From: Defluviibacillus sp043739385
GTDB taxonomy: Bacteria > Pseudomonadota > Gammaproteobacteria > Burkholderiales > Burkholderiaceae_C
Length of the DNA: 64,000 bases
Assembly: GCA_043739385.1 (NCBI GenBank)
Contig: JAYUED010000187.1
Location: forward strand, 87,291 to 151,290
Reading direction: 5' to 3'
The first letter of the stretch is position 1, and each line of letters begins with the position of its first letter. Under the pieces are notes generated by a model. It worked only from the letters and a program-made list of their open reading frames with translations. It ran no database searches and was not told the DNA's origin. A program made the translations under genes and the position numbers. Positions 6,975 to 16,474 of the stretch are shown here, one piece after another.

Positions 6975-8423
6975 TCAGCTGACGCGGCAAATCTTCAGCA
7001 TATTGGTGCCACCTGGCGCACCCATGGGTTCCCCACACGTGATAGCGTACACGTCGCCGGTTTTCACGATGCCACGTTTCTTCAAGTACTTCTCAGCCTG
7101 CGTCAGCGCTGAGTCTCGGTCGGTGATGGTGGCCACCAACAGCGGGCGCACATTGCGGTAAATCGCCATTTTTCGCTGCGTGGCGATCCGCGGTGTCAAG
7201 GCGTAGATAGGCACGTCGATACGGTGGCGGCTCATCCACAAAGGTGTGCTGCCGCTTTCGGTCAGCGCCACAATAGCTTTTGCACCCAGGTGGTGTGCGG
7301 TGAACAGCGCACCCATAGCGATGGTTTGGTCAATTCGGGTGCTGCCTTTGCTGGTGAAGCCGCCATCTAACTCCACATGCTCAGCCGCTTCGGCCGCTTC
7401 GCAAATGCGGCTCATCTCTTGCACGGTTTCCAGCGGGTACTTGCCCGAAGCGGTTTCAGCGCTGAGCATGACCGCATCGGTGCCGTCCAACACGGCGTTT
7501 GCCACGTCGCTCACCTCGGCGCGGGTAGGTATGGGCGCTGAAATCATGCTTTCCATCATCTGGGTCGCGGTGATGGCAAATTTGTCCATCGCACGGGCCA
7601 TTTTTATCATGCGCTTTTGCAGCGCTGGCACGGCGGCGTTGCCCACTTCGACTGCCAAGTCCCCGCGTGCCACCATGATGCCGTCGCTGGCCTTGAGGAT
7701 GCTTTCCAGGTGTGGAATAGCCTCGGCGCGCTCGATTTTGGCGATCATGCCTGGTTTGTGTTTGAACTCGGCGGCAGCAACGTTGCAGAGTTGGCGTGCC
7801 ATTTCCATGTCGGTGGCGTTTTGCGGAAAGCTCACGGCCACGTAATCGGCCTGGAAGCTCATCGCGGTTTTGATGTCCTCCATGTCCTTGGCGGTCAGCG
7901 CCGGGGCGGTAAGGCCGCCGCCTTTTTTGTTAATCCCCTTGTTGTTGGACAACTCACCACCCAAGTTGACCGTAGTGTGCACAGCTTCACCCACCACCTT
8001 GTCTACCGTCAGCATGATGAGACCGTCGTTCAACAGCAGTACGTCGCCCGCTTTGACATCCTGGGGTAGCTCTTTGTAATCAAGGCCTACCGCATTCACA
8101 TCACCTAGAGTGGTGCGCTCGCCGTCCAGCACAAACTTGGCGCCGGCCACTAAAAAAACTTTGCCATCAACAAACTTACCCACGCGGATTTTGGGGCCTT
8201 GCAGGTCCGCCATGATGGCCACTTCGCGTCCCGCACGGCGGGCCGCTTCACGCACCATGGTGGCCCGCGCGATGTGGTCTTGTGCCGTGCCATGGCTGAA
8301 GTTCAGCCGCACCACGCTGACCTTGGCGCGGATCATTTGTTCGATCAGCTCGACGGTATTGGACGCAGGGCCCAAGGTAGCCACAATTTTGGTGGCGTGG
8401 CGGGGGATGCGTGTCTCCATCAT
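6975..8423 (-). CDS. pyk: Pyruvate kinase
   Basis: About 482 residues from the ATG at 8423 (MMETRIPRHATKIVATLGPAS); an upstream in-frame TTG at 8438 is less likely. It converts phosphoenolpyruvate and ADP to pyruvate and ATP. Family motifs seen are ATLGPAS, RLNFSHG, ADLQGPKIRVG, the catalytic-lysine segment MIAKIERAEA, VARGDLAVEVG and LSAETASGKYP. The C-terminal regulatory domain is present. It follows pgk on the same strand with a gap of about 100 bases. Confidence 0.97.
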   Translation of the reverse strand: MMETRIPRHATKIVATLGPASNTVELIEQMIRAKVSVVRLNFSHGTAQDHIARATMVREAARRAGREVAIMADLQGPKIRVGKFVDGKVFLVAGAKFVLDGERTTLGDVNAVGLDYKELPQDVKAGDVLLLNDGLIMLTVDKVVGEAVHTTVNLGGELSNNKGINKKGGGLTAPALTAKDMEDIKTAMSFQADYVAVSFPQNATDMEMARQLCNVAAAEFKHKPGMIAKIERAEAIPHLESILKASDGIMVARGDLAVEVGNAAVPALQKRMIKMARAMDKFAITATQMMESMISAPIPTRAEVSDVANAVLDGTDAVMLSAETASGKYPLETVQEMSRICEAAEAAEHVELDGGFTSKGSTRIDQTIAMGALFTAHHLGAKAIVALTESGSTPLWMSRHRIDVPIYALTPRIATQRKMAIYRNVRPLLVATITDRDSALTQAEKYLKKRGIVKTGDVYAITCGEPMGAPGGTNMLKICRVS

Positions 8424-8521
8424 CTGATCTCTTTTCAATTAGTTGAACCGGAATTGTGGCAGCGAAGTGATCGCTAAAGGAAACAAGCGAGGTACGAAAC
8501 TACACCCCTCGCCAAGCTGGC

Positions 8522-9715
8522 TTAGCCATTCGCCCGTTTCTGCAAAATCTCAAACGCTGGCAGTGTCTTACCCTCCAACACTTCCAGAAAAGCACCGCCT
8601 CCAGTGGAGATGTAATCCACTTGCTTCTCAATGCCATATTTGGCGATAGCGGCCAGCGTGTCACCTCCGCCTGCTATTGAAAACGCAGTGCTGCTGGCAA
8701 TTGAGCGGGCAATAGTTTCGGTGCCGTGGGCGAAGGCGTCAAACTCGAACACGCCGACCGGGCCATTCCAGACGATGGTGCCAGCAGCTTTGAGCTGGGC
8801 GGCTAACTTGGCTGCGGTCTCTGGGCCGATGTCCAGTATCAAATCATCGTCAGCTACATCAGTCGCGGCTTTGACCGTGGCCACAGCATCTGCGCTAAAG
8901 CTTTTGGCGCAGACTACATCGGTGGGGATTGGTACGTCCGCACCGCGGGCCTTCATGTCGGCGATGACTGTGCGGGCTTTTTCTACCAAATCGGGTTCCG
9001 CCAAGCTTTTACCGATCTTCAAACCCGCTGCCAGCATGAAGGTGTTGGCGATACCGCCGCCCACGATTAGGCCGTCTACTTTGCTGGAGAGCGCCTCAAG
9101 AATAGTCAGCTTAGTGCTGACTTTGCTGCCCGCCACGATTGCCACCAAGGGGCGCTTAGGGGACGCCAGTGCTTTGCTGATGGCGTCCATTTCGGCCGCC
9201 AAGAGCGGGCCTGCGCTGGCGACGGGAGCGAATTGGGCAATGCCATAGGTGGTGGCTTCGGCGCGGTGGGCGGTACCAAAGGCGTCGTTGACGAAGATGT
9301 CACACAAAGAAGCCAGTTTTTTGGCGAGGTCTTCGTTGTTCTTTTTCTCACCAATATTTACGCGGCAATTTTCCAGCAGCACGACTTGACCAGGGGCTAC
9401 GGTGACGCCATCTACCCAGTGGCTAATCAACGGCACTTCGCGACCCAAGAGCTCACTGAGGCGCGTGGCTACGGGGGCCAAAGAGTCGGCAACTTTGAAT
9501 TCACCCTCGGTGGGGCGGCCCAGGTGCGACGTAACCATTACCGCTGCACCGGCGTTCAAGGCCATCTGGATGCAGGGCACGGAAGCGCGGATACGCGTGT
9601 CTTCGGTGATGTCGCCTGCGTCATTTTGTGGCACGTTCAGATCAGCACGGATGAAGACACGTTGGTTCTTTGCGCGACCTTGGACGCAGAGGTCAGAAAA
9701 GCGAATGAAGTTCAT
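8522..9715 (-). CDS. pgk: Phosphoglycerate kinase
   Basis: 397 residues, ATG at 9715. It transfers phosphate from 1,3-bisphosphoglycerate to ADP. Motifs include RVFIRADLNVP, TSHLGRP, VNDAFGTAHRAEATTYG, the hinge segment GPVGVFE and the nucleotide-binding GGGDTLAA near the C-terminus. It heads the pgk-pyk-fba series. The 121-base gap to fmt on the same strand shows no clear terminator. Confidence 0.98.
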   Translation of the reverse strand: MNFIRFSDLCVQGRAKNQRVFIRADLNVPQNDAGDITEDTRIRASVPCIQMALNAGAAVMVTSHLGRPTEGEFKVADSLAPVATRLSELLGREVPLISHWVDGVTVAPGQVVLLENCRVNIGEKKNNEDLAKKLASLCDIFVNDAFGTAHRAEATTYGIAQFAPVASAGPLLAAEMDAISKALASPKRPLVAIVAGSKVSTKLTILEALSSKVDGLIVGGGIANTFMLAAGLKIGKSLAEPDLVEKARTVIADMKARGADVPIPTDVVCAKSFSADAVATVKAATDVADDDLILDIGPETAAKLAAQLKAAGTIVWNGPVGVFEFDAFAHGTETIARSIASSTAFSIAGGGDTLAAIAKYGIEKQVDYISTGGGAFLEVLEGKTLPAFEILQKRANG

Positions 9716-9836
9716 GGCGGTGTCGGGAAATGTTTAGAAAGGTTTGGGAGGTGTTTTGACGTTCTTTGAAGCGGGCAGCGAGCGGTCTAACGGTGCTGCC
9801 CGGCGCACAGATTGTAGATTTTGGTCGTCCGCGCCA

Positions 9837-10850
9837 TTAATCAGAATTTGGGAGGGAACCCAGCACCATCCCTGGTTGTAGGTCAAATCCGTGTAAAAAA
9901 TCAGCCACTGGCAAGCGCTTGCCGCCCGCGCGTTGCAGCACCGTCAAGCGCAAGGGGGTTGATCCGGTGTGGACAGTGATGAAATCAGTATTAACTTGCA
10001 GAATCGTGCCATGAGGCAATGCAGGTATGCACAAGTAGCTATCGTTTTTGAAGATTTCTGCCCCCCACACTTTGATGGTCTCCGTGCCTAGCATCGTGCT
10101 GGCACCAGGGAAGGGGTTGAAGGCGCGGATACGGCGCTCAAGCAGCTCAGCGGGCTGTGACCAGTCGATTAGCGCTTCAGACTTGTCGATTTTGTGGGCG
10201 TAGGTGATACCTGCGTCGGGCTGCTTCACGGGCAGTAAGCCATTGGCCTGCGCCATTTTCAAGGCTTCCACTGCCATACGACCACCCATGGCGGCGAGTT
10301 TGTCGTGCAGCGTGGAGGTGGTGTCGTTTGCAGCGATGGCGAGGCGCTCGGTCAGCAGCATGTCTCCGGTGTCCAGGCCTGCGTCCATTTGCATCAGGGT
10401 GATGCCGGTTTGTTCGTCACCAGCCTCTATGGCCCGGTGGATAGGGGCTGCACCGCGCCAACGGGGAAGCAGACTGGCGTGGATGTTGAAGCAGCCCAGT
10501 TTGGGGGCTTGCAGTACCCATTCCGGAAGAATCAAGCCGTAAGCGACCACTACAGCGGCATCAGCCGCTGCGTTTTGAACAGCTATTTGCGCTGCCATCG
10601 CGTCTTCAGGGTATTTGCCGTCCAGGCGCAAGCTGCGGGGCTGCGCTACAGGGATGCCGTGCTGGAGTGCCAGCAGCTTCACAGGGGAGGCTTGCAGCTT
10701 CATGCCGCGCCCGGCGGGACGGTCAGGTTGGGTCAAGACTAAGGCAACGTCAATTCCAGCGGTGATCAGGTCGGCTAGGGCGACACTGGCGAATTCAGGC
10801 GTTCCAGCAAAAATGACACGCAGCGGGGCAGACGGCGTGGCGCCAAGCAT
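9837..10850 (-). CDS. fmt: Methionyl-tRNA formyltransferase
   Basis: 337 residues, ATG at 10850, overlapping the def stop by one base (TGATG). It formylates initiator Met-tRNA with 10-formyl-THF. Motifs are VIFAGTPEFA at the N-terminus, GCFNIHASLLPRWRGAAPIHRAI with the catalytic Asn/His, and a C-terminal tRNA-binding domain. Before VVVAYGLILP there are about ten extra residues (AAQIAVQNAA) compared with typical Fmt; the DNA there (near 10562-10592) contains the AATAGCTG type of A/T-rich element. Confidence 0.97.
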   Translation of the reverse strand: MLGATPSAPLRVIFAGTPEFASVALADLITAGIDVALVLTQPDRPAGRGMKLQASPVKLLALQHGIPVAQPRSLRLDGKYPEDAMAAQIAVQNAAADAAVVVAYGLILPEWVLQAPKLGCFNIHASLLPRWRGAAPIHRAIEAGDEQTGITLMQMDAGLDTGDMLLTERLAIAANDTTSTLHDKLAAMGGRMAVEALKMAQANGLLPVKQPDAGITYAHKIDKSEALIDWSQPAELLERRIRAFNPFPGASTMLGTETIKVWGAEIFKNDSYLCIPALPHGTILQVNTDFITVHTGSTPLRLTVLQRAGGKRLPVADFLHGFDLQPGMVLGSLPNSD

Positions 10851-11359
10851 CAGTCTTGGTCCTCGCGTTGTGCTTTGAGCATTTTGGTTTTGATGCGGTT
10901 GCGCTTGAGTGGCGAGAGGTACTCCACGAAGACTTTGCCCAGCAGGTGGTCCATTTCGTGTTGTACGCAGACAGCGAGCAGGCCTTCGGCTTCAAAGGTA
11001 TAGGGCTGGCCGTTTTTGTCCAACGCCTTCACCCGTACCGACGTGGCGCGTTCTACGCCGTCGTAAATTCCAGGCACGGAGAGACAGCCCTCTTCATTCA
11101 AGGTTTTCTCAGGGCTGGCCCAGATGATTTCGGGGTTGATGAGCACCAGCGGTTGGTCGTGTTCTTCCGATATGTCGATAACGACCACACGCTCATGCAC
11201 ATCGACCTGGCTTGCGGCTAAGCCGATACCGCTTGCGTCGTACATGGTGTCCAGCATGTTGTCCACCAGAGTTTGGATGCGGGCATCGACTACAGGAACG
11301 ACACGTGCAACGGTGTGCAGTTTGGGATTGGGGTAGCAAAGAATTGGAAGAAGAGCCAT
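10850..11359 (-). CDS. def: Peptide deformylase
   Basis: 169 residues, ATG at 11359. It removes the formyl group from nascent proteins using a metal bound by Cys and two His. The three motifs are complete: GIGLAASQV (44-52), EEGCLSVPG with metal-binding Cys92, and HEMDH (134-138). It is translationally coupled to fmt and divergent from the LysM gene, the usual arrangement in betaproteobacteria. Confidence 0.98.
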   Translation of the reverse strand: MALLPILCYPNPKLHTVARVVPVVDARIQTLVDNMLDTMYDASGIGLAASQVDVHERVVVIDISEEHDQPLVLINPEIIWASPEKTLNEEGCLSVPGIYDGVERATSVRVKALDKNGQPYTFEAEGLLAVCVQHEMDHLLGKVFVEYLSPLKRNRIKTKMLKAQREDQD

Positions 11360-11564
11360 GAAAGGGAGTCGTGAAAGATACTAAAAAATATTAAAAGATA
11401 CAGATAACAAAATGACGCTGAAAATACGTCAGACAGATTAGCCTGCTATGTCGCTATTTTCGCTACTTTCAGCGAGCGCTATAGTGTCAAATAAGATTCA
11501 TCGTTGCCCAATCAAGGGCTTGGGCGCAAACTTGCGCGAGTTAGATTGAGGATTTCCTGACCGT
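11360..11564. promoter_or_regulatory. Divergent promoter region between def and the LysM gene
   Basis: This 205-base A/T-rich spacer separates two divergent operons and must carry promoters for both. I cannot pick the -10/-35 boxes with confidence. Near def it shows an imperfect duplication of AAAGATAC, and in the middle several short GCTAT/AGCG elements resembling the A/T-rich repeats seen elsewhere in the window. Confidence 0.4.
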
Positions 11565-12791
11565 ATGGACACCACAACCCTGTTTCCCCCTGTATGGCGC
11601 CTGACGCTGCTGTCATTGGCCATGAGCGCGGTGCTTACTCCCGCCATAGCTCAGGTGGCGACGCAAAATTACCCTATTACGCCAAGCCAAAAGGCTACTG
11701 CGCAGCAAGTCGCTCAGGCTGGCGTGCCTTTGGATGAGCTGGCTGCGGATGCGCCTGACAGTTACACAGTGAAATCGGGTGATACGCTGTGGGCGATCTC
11801 AGGCCTGTTTTTGAAACGCCCATGGCGCTGGCCTGAGCTGTGGGGCATGAACCTGCAAGAGATTCAAAACCCGCACCGTATATTTCCTGGCCAGCAGCTG
11901 TTTTTAGAAAAAAGCGGTGGCCGGGCGCGCTTGCGTACGGCTCGCTCGGACAGCGACGCGCCAGATATGACGACCGTTCGCGTGTCGCCACGTACCCGCT
12001 ACGAAAGCTTGGCTGAGGCAGCACTACCGACACTCAAAAATCAGCTCATTGAGCCGTTTTTGTCAGAGCCTCTGATCGTAGACGAAGCCGGGCTTGCCAA
12101 GGCTCCTCGCATCGTATCGACGCAAGAAGGACGTGTATTGCTAAGCAAGGGTGACCGTGCTTACGTGCTGGGGGATCCGGCTACGCCGTTGACCGGTGCC
12201 CAGGATCAGCCCAAGGCCTACCGCATTTTTCGCAACGTGATTCCTCTCAAAGACCCGGACACAGCGGCAGTGCTGGGCTATGAGGCGAAGTACGTAGGCA
12301 AAGCTACCCTATTACGGGGGCAGACCCTGCGCGAGATTGTGGGCAAAGACGGTAAACCGCAGCTCGATATCGTGCCAGCCACCATCGATATCGTGGGAGC
12401 CAAAGAGGAAATGCGCGTAGGCGACCGCCTACTGCCCGAGCCCCCCCGCGAGATCGCCAACTATGTTCCACGCGCCCCTGATGGCCCTATAGATGGACGG
12501 ATCGTGTCGGTTTATGGAAGTGCAGTTATTAATGCCGCTCAGAACCAGATTGTGGTTATCAACAAAGGTCTTCGTGACGGCTTGCAAGTGGGCCATGTGT
12601 TGGCAATACAGAAATACGGGCCTCGTGTGATTGACCGTACTTCCGGCACGCCTGTTGAGATCAAGCTGCCAGACGAACGCATTGGTTTGGTGATGGTGTT
12701 CCGTCCGTTTGAAGCGCTGTCTTATGGTTTGATTTTGCAAATCACCGATGGTGTCAAGGTGGGCGACCGAATTAGCAACCCTCGTCCGTGA
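11565..12791 (+). CDS. LysM-domain exported protein
   Basis: 408 residues. A cleavable signal peptide (probable site AIA/Q near residue 29) is followed by a LysM peptidoglycan-binding domain at about 66-115 (SYTVKSGDTLWAIS to PGQQLFLE). The remaining 290 residues form a conserved region with repeated beta-rich segments, including VINKGLRDGLQVGHVLAI. The product is probably periplasmic and cell-wall associated; its exact role is unknown. The stop overlaps the GTG start of dprA (GTGA), so the two are likely co-translated. The def/LysM/dprA arrangement is widespread in Burkholderiales. Confidence 0.9.
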   Translation: MDTTTLFPPVWRLTLLSLAMSAVLTPAIAQVATQNYPITPSQKATAQQVAQAGVPLDELAADAPDSYTVKSGDTLWAISGLFLKRPWRWPELWGMNLQEIQNPHRIFPGQQLFLEKSGGRARLRTARSDSDAPDMTTVRVSPRTRYESLAEAALPTLKNQLIEPFLSEPLIVDEAGLAKAPRIVSTQEGRVLLSKGDRAYVLGDPATPLTGAQDQPKAYRIFRNVIPLKDPDTAAVLGYEAKYVGKATLLRGQTLREIVGKDGKPQLDIVPATIDIVGAKEEMRVGDRLLPEPPREIANYVPRAPDGPIDGRIVSVYGSAVINAAQNQIVVINKGLRDGLQVGHVLAIQKYGPRVIDRTSGTPVEIKLPDERIGLVMVFRPFEALSYGLILQITDGVKVGDRISNPRP

Positions 12792-14032
12792 GCCTGATAG
12801 GTGACGCCATTGCCTTAGCTGCTTGGCTGAGGCTGAGCTTGACGCCCGGTCTGGGTAACGAAGGTGCCCGCAAACTGCTGGCGACTTTTGGGCTGCCTGA
12901 AGCGGTTTTTGGTGCTAGCCTTGCTGCGCTACAGCAGGTGGTGAGCAACAAGGTCGCCGAATCTGTCCGTCAGACTCCACCGCAGTTTGCGGAAAAGTGG
13001 GCGCAAACCCAAGCGTGGTTGAACGGTGCAAACGCTTCTTCTGCGTACGCTGCACCGCGCTGCATCGTGACGTTGGGCGACAGTGCCTATCCTGTCGATC
13101 TGCTCCATATGGAAGACCCGCCTTTGCTGCTGTACGTGATGGGTGCGGGGGATGTGACGCAGCTATTGGCCAGCCACTGTATTGCTGTTGTAGGTAGCCG
13201 TAATCCCACGCCACAGGGTGAAGAAAATGCGAGAAGCTTTGCCAAAGCACTGGTCAGCGCTGGGTTGACTGTTGTGTCTGGTCTTGCGTTGGGCGTGGAT
13301 GGTGCCGCCCATGCAGGGGCGCTGGATGCTGTTTTTAATGCCGAAAACACCAATCCCCTGGCGACAACGCAAATTGCCACTGTGGCCGTGGTAGGTACTG
13401 GTTTAGACCGTGTCTACCCCAAACAACACTTTGACTTGGCGCACCGCATTGCGGCCCGAGGTTTGCTGATCAGTGAGTATCCGTTGGGAACACCACCACT
13501 GTCGTCTAATTTTCCGCGACGAAACCGCCTCATTGCGGGATTATCAAGAGCGACATTAGTGGTGGAGGCGGCGCTCAAGTCGGGTTCGCTGATTACGGCG
13601 CGCTTGGCGTCAGAGCAGGGCAAGGACGTGTTTGCTATTCCAGGATCCATCCACGCCGCGCAGTCACGTGGTTGCCATGCCCTTATCAAGCAGGGCGCCA
13701 AGTTGGTAGAGTCTGCACAAGATGTGCTGGAAGAGTTTGGCCATTGGCAGCCTCAGCCTGCTAAAACCAAAAATGCGATGAATAGAGAGGCGCTTCATGC
13801 TTCTTCATCAAGCGTAAAGGCCCCTATTGATGTGGCAATTATCCCTAATATCCCCATACCGGAAAGCAGTTTGCTACAAGCGCTGGGCTTTGATCCGGTG
13901 GGCTTGGATGCACTGCAAGCCCGTACGGGGCTGCCCACCGCCATGTTGCAAGCTGAGCTGTTGACGTTGGAGCTAGAAGGTCATTTGGCGCGTTTGCCGG
14001 GAGGGTTATTCCAGAGAGTGGGTGCGGCGTAA
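12788..14032 (+). CDS. dprA: DNA-processing protein DprA (Smf)
   Basis: 414 residues from a GTG start overlapping the LysM stop. DprA loads RecA on incoming single-stranded DNA during transformation. The Rossmann-like core shows GSRNPTPQGEENA from about residue 136, VVSGLALGVDGAAH, GTGLDRVYPKQH, SEYPLGTPPLSSNFPRRNRLIAGLS and the C-terminal winged-helix region. Two low-similarity stretches are inserted: one before IATVAVVGTG, and a Ser/Ile-rich linker near residues 335-357 between the core and the C-terminal domain. Confidence 0.95.
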   Translation: MSLIGDAIALAAWLRLSLTPGLGNEGARKLLATFGLPEAVFGASLAALQQVVSNKVAESVRQTPPQFAEKWAQTQAWLNGANASSAYAAPRCIVTLGDSAYPVDLLHMEDPPLLLYVMGAGDVTQLLASHCIAVVGSRNPTPQGEENARSFAKALVSAGLTVVSGLALGVDGAAHAGALDAVFNAENTNPLATTQIATVAVVGTGLDRVYPKQHFDLAHRIAARGLLISEYPLGTPPLSSNFPRRNRLIAGLSRATLVVEAALKSGSLITARLASEQGKDVFAIPGSIHAAQSRGCHALIKQGAKLVESAQDVLEEFGHWQPQPAKTKNAMNREALHASSSSVKAPIDVAIIPNIPIPESSLLQALGFDPVGLDALQARTGLPTAMLQAELLTLELEGHLARLPGGLFQRVGAA

Positions 14033-14095
14033 GTTCTGCACAATGAAGCGCATTGGCGTTGTCTTCCTAAAACCAGACCTGCTTCAGTTTTAGTT

Positions 14096-16423
14096 TCAGT
14101 TAAGCAGCCGTTCAGGATTGGCATCGAGCTTGGCCAGCGCATTTCGGGTGGCGCGTACCGTCAATGCTTCTTCCTCCTGCGGTACCAGCAAGCCTGCTTG
14201 CAAGTAGGCGGCTAAGCGTCGTGCTTGGATTAGATAGCTGCGGCCATCAACCGAGGCGAACAAGTGCAGTTGCTTGCGCTCGCTGCGCCAAACAAATTGC
14301 ACTTGGGTGGTAGTGTTGCTGTGGTCAAGCGTGTACCAGGTGCCAGTTTGAAGCTCTTGTGCCCAAGACATCATGGCTTGGCTGGGCTTGGATCCTCCGT
14401 CGGCGACCACCACAATGGTGCTGGCATCCAGACCTATCAGCATTTCAATGCTGGCGGCATCCAGTGGAATATCCCCCGTACCATCCTGAATGATGAAGTC
14501 TTCCAAGTGAGCCAAACGCTCCGCCATTGCGTCGATACGATCTTGCGGGATGGATTCAGTTTTGGACATAAAGGCATCCGCCAATGTGTCACCAATCAGC
14601 TTGATGTGGGCTTCTTGCTGTGCCCCTGCAAAACCCAGCAGTGCCATGCCTTGGCGCAACCGTTGCAGTAAAAATGGCAAATCGTTAATGACCTGAGCAC
14701 GGTCACTGCGGCTGGGCTTGGCGCTGGCTGCCCAAACCAAATCAGAGGCTGAGCGCTTGAGCATGATCGTTTCTTCGTGCTGCGGGCCATTTTTGATGGC
14801 CGCAACAGCCAGTACTTCTGCCCACACCTTGAACAAGAATTCGCGGATCTCTTCGCGTACAGGCATGCTATTGAGCATGTTGCGCATTTCAATGGTGTAC
14901 TGAATCGCCAGTGTTTCTTTTTGTTCCACCTGCTGGGCCAGTGTGACCACGCGTTGTGAAGAGCTTTTTTCAGTCAGGTACTTGGACAGGAATTTTTGAA
15001 ATTCATCGTAGACCAACTGAAATACCCGGCGACCGGTATCCGGATACTGCTCAATGACCTGTACTACGCGTTTGATTTCGCTCTCCAACGCACTGCCGCT
15101 GATTGCGCGTGAGTCAAAACCAAGCACGCACGAGCCCATGTGGTCGATCAGCTTGCGTGCCGGGTGGTGCAGTGTGCTGAAAAATTCAGGCTCGAACAGC
15201 GCAACCCGCATCACTGGCATTTGCAGGCGGGCAAACCACACCCGAACAGCGGCGGGAATACGCTCTTCGGCCAAGATGCTTTGAAACATCAGCGCGACGA
15301 TTTCAATAATGGCTTTTTCGCCTGAAGTTGAGGCCTGCTTTTTAAGCGACGAAGTGCGTTCTCGCAGGTTGTCAGCCAAACGGGCAACACCAACTCCTTC
15401 AGCCAATTCATCAAAAGCTAAGTTTTCCCCATTTGCACCAAGCTCGGCACGTTCTTGTTGTGCTTGTGCCGTGGACTGCACCATGGCTTTGACGAGCGCA
15501 GCGGAAGGTGCGTGCGGTTGCGTGGTGACAAAATCTTGACCACGCTCGCCTAAAGCACGTTTCAACTGACGAATCAGACCTTGTGCACGGACTCGGGCAC
15601 GGGTAATAGGGGAGTCAATGCCGTCGTCTGGATAGACCGAACCCTGGTCAGGGCGAGTACGGCCTTCTGCTGTGTGCTCCGCATCAGTATTAGTTTCAGA
15701 GCGGTCACTGTTAGGTGCTGTCCCGTGACGCCCCGCATTAAGCGCTAGTGAGCTTGCCACTGTCGACGTCAAGGTGGAGCGGCGAATCTGGGATTTCAGG
15801 TCAATCTCAGGTAGCACGCCTTGGCTGACGAGGAATTTGTTGGCGAGCTGATAAGACTCGGTGATGGTCTCCAGCATATGTTGCTGAATCACATCCTGCA
15901 CGAGTACCCACACAAAGCGTTCTAAACCTGCGTGCGTCCATTGGTCAACCATCAATTGGGCAATGACCTCTGGGCGCAATATATCGTGGGGTGCCAGTTC
16001 GCGCTTAGTTTCCAGATACTGTATGCGCAATCGCAATTCATTCAGTGCAGCGCCTGCCTTGTCCATCATGCCAAGTGCTAAGCGTGATGCGAGAATTTTG
16101 TTCTCGACCACCTCATTTCCAATCAGCGCTAAAGCTATGGAATCGTTGCGGCCATGGGGATACGCAGCAGGTTGGGCCAAACTTTTACGCCATGCAGAAA
16201 CCGTACCACGCGCCCAATCGCCATTAAGCTTATGGTATGCCATCAGGGCATCCCGTCGGAGTTGGGTGTCACGGGCACTTTCGCTCTGGTCTACCAGTAC
16301 CACCAACCGTTCTGCAATAGCGGTGGACATTCCTGAAAGCACGCCCGCTGCATGCGCTACAAATTGTTCACGTACTTGCCGGGCAAGGCTTGTACCTGAG
16401 GGCATAGATGCGGGCAAGGCCAT
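14096..16423 (-). CDS. DUF1631 family protein
   Basis: 775 residues, ATG at 16423. The overall arrangement matches the long DUF1631 proteins of beta- and gammaproteobacteria, which have no well-defined role. No signal peptide or transmembrane segment is evident, so it is probably cytoplasmic. A polar acidic linker near residues 235-270 separates an N-terminal helical region from the larger C-terminal part. The last 100 residues (GTWYTLDHSNTTTQVQFVWRSERKQLHLF) resemble a PilZ-like beta-rich domain, but I do not see an intact RxxxR plus DxSxxG pair and do not claim c-di-GMP binding. It converges on dprA. Confidence 0.78.
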   Translation of the reverse strand: MALPASMPSGTSLARQVREQFVAHAAGVLSGMSTAIAERLVVLVDQSESARDTQLRRDALMAYHKLNGDWARGTVSAWRKSLAQPAAYPHGRNDSIALALIGNEVVENKILASRLALGMMDKAGAALNELRLRIQYLETKRELAPHDILRPEVIAQLMVDQWTHAGLERFVWVLVQDVIQQHMLETITESYQLANKFLVSQGVLPEIDLKSQIRRSTLTSTVASSLALNAGRHGTAPNSDRSETNTDAEHTAEGRTRPDQGSVYPDDGIDSPITRARVRAQGLIRQLKRALGERGQDFVTTQPHAPSAALVKAMVQSTAQAQQERAELGANGENLAFDELAEGVGVARLADNLRERTSSLKKQASTSGEKAIIEIVALMFQSILAEERIPAAVRVWFARLQMPVMRVALFEPEFFSTLHHPARKLIDHMGSCVLGFDSRAISGSALESEIKRVVQVIEQYPDTGRRVFQLVYDEFQKFLSKYLTEKSSSQRVVTLAQQVEQKETLAIQYTIEMRNMLNSMPVREEIREFLFKVWAEVLAVAAIKNGPQHEETIMLKRSASDLVWAASAKPSRSDRAQVINDLPFLLQRLRQGMALLGFAGAQQEAHIKLIGDTLADAFMSKTESIPQDRIDAMAERLAHLEDFIIQDGTGDIPLDAASIEMLIGLDASTIVVVADGGSKPSQAMMSWAQELQTGTWYTLDHSNTTTQVQFVWRSERKQLHLFASVDGRSYLIQARRLAAYLQAGLLVPQEEEALTVRATRNALAKLDANPERLLN

Positions 16424-16474
16424 AGTGAACGTGAGGGGATAACTTAAGCGGTAATGTTAAAAGTAGGCATCTGT

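Noticed and set aside
7246..7845. 199-codon open frame on the plus strand across pyk
   Set aside because: It is the antisense shadow of pyruvate kinase, whose motifs are complete on the minus strand.
8631..9248. 205-codon open frame on the plus strand across pgk
   Set aside because: Antisense shadow of phosphoglycerate kinase with a low-complexity Ala/Ser product and no recognisable domain.
14096..14600. PilZ domain at the C-terminus of the DUF1631 protein
   Set aside because: The RxxxR and (D/N)xSxxG residues needed for c-di-GMP binding are not both visible.
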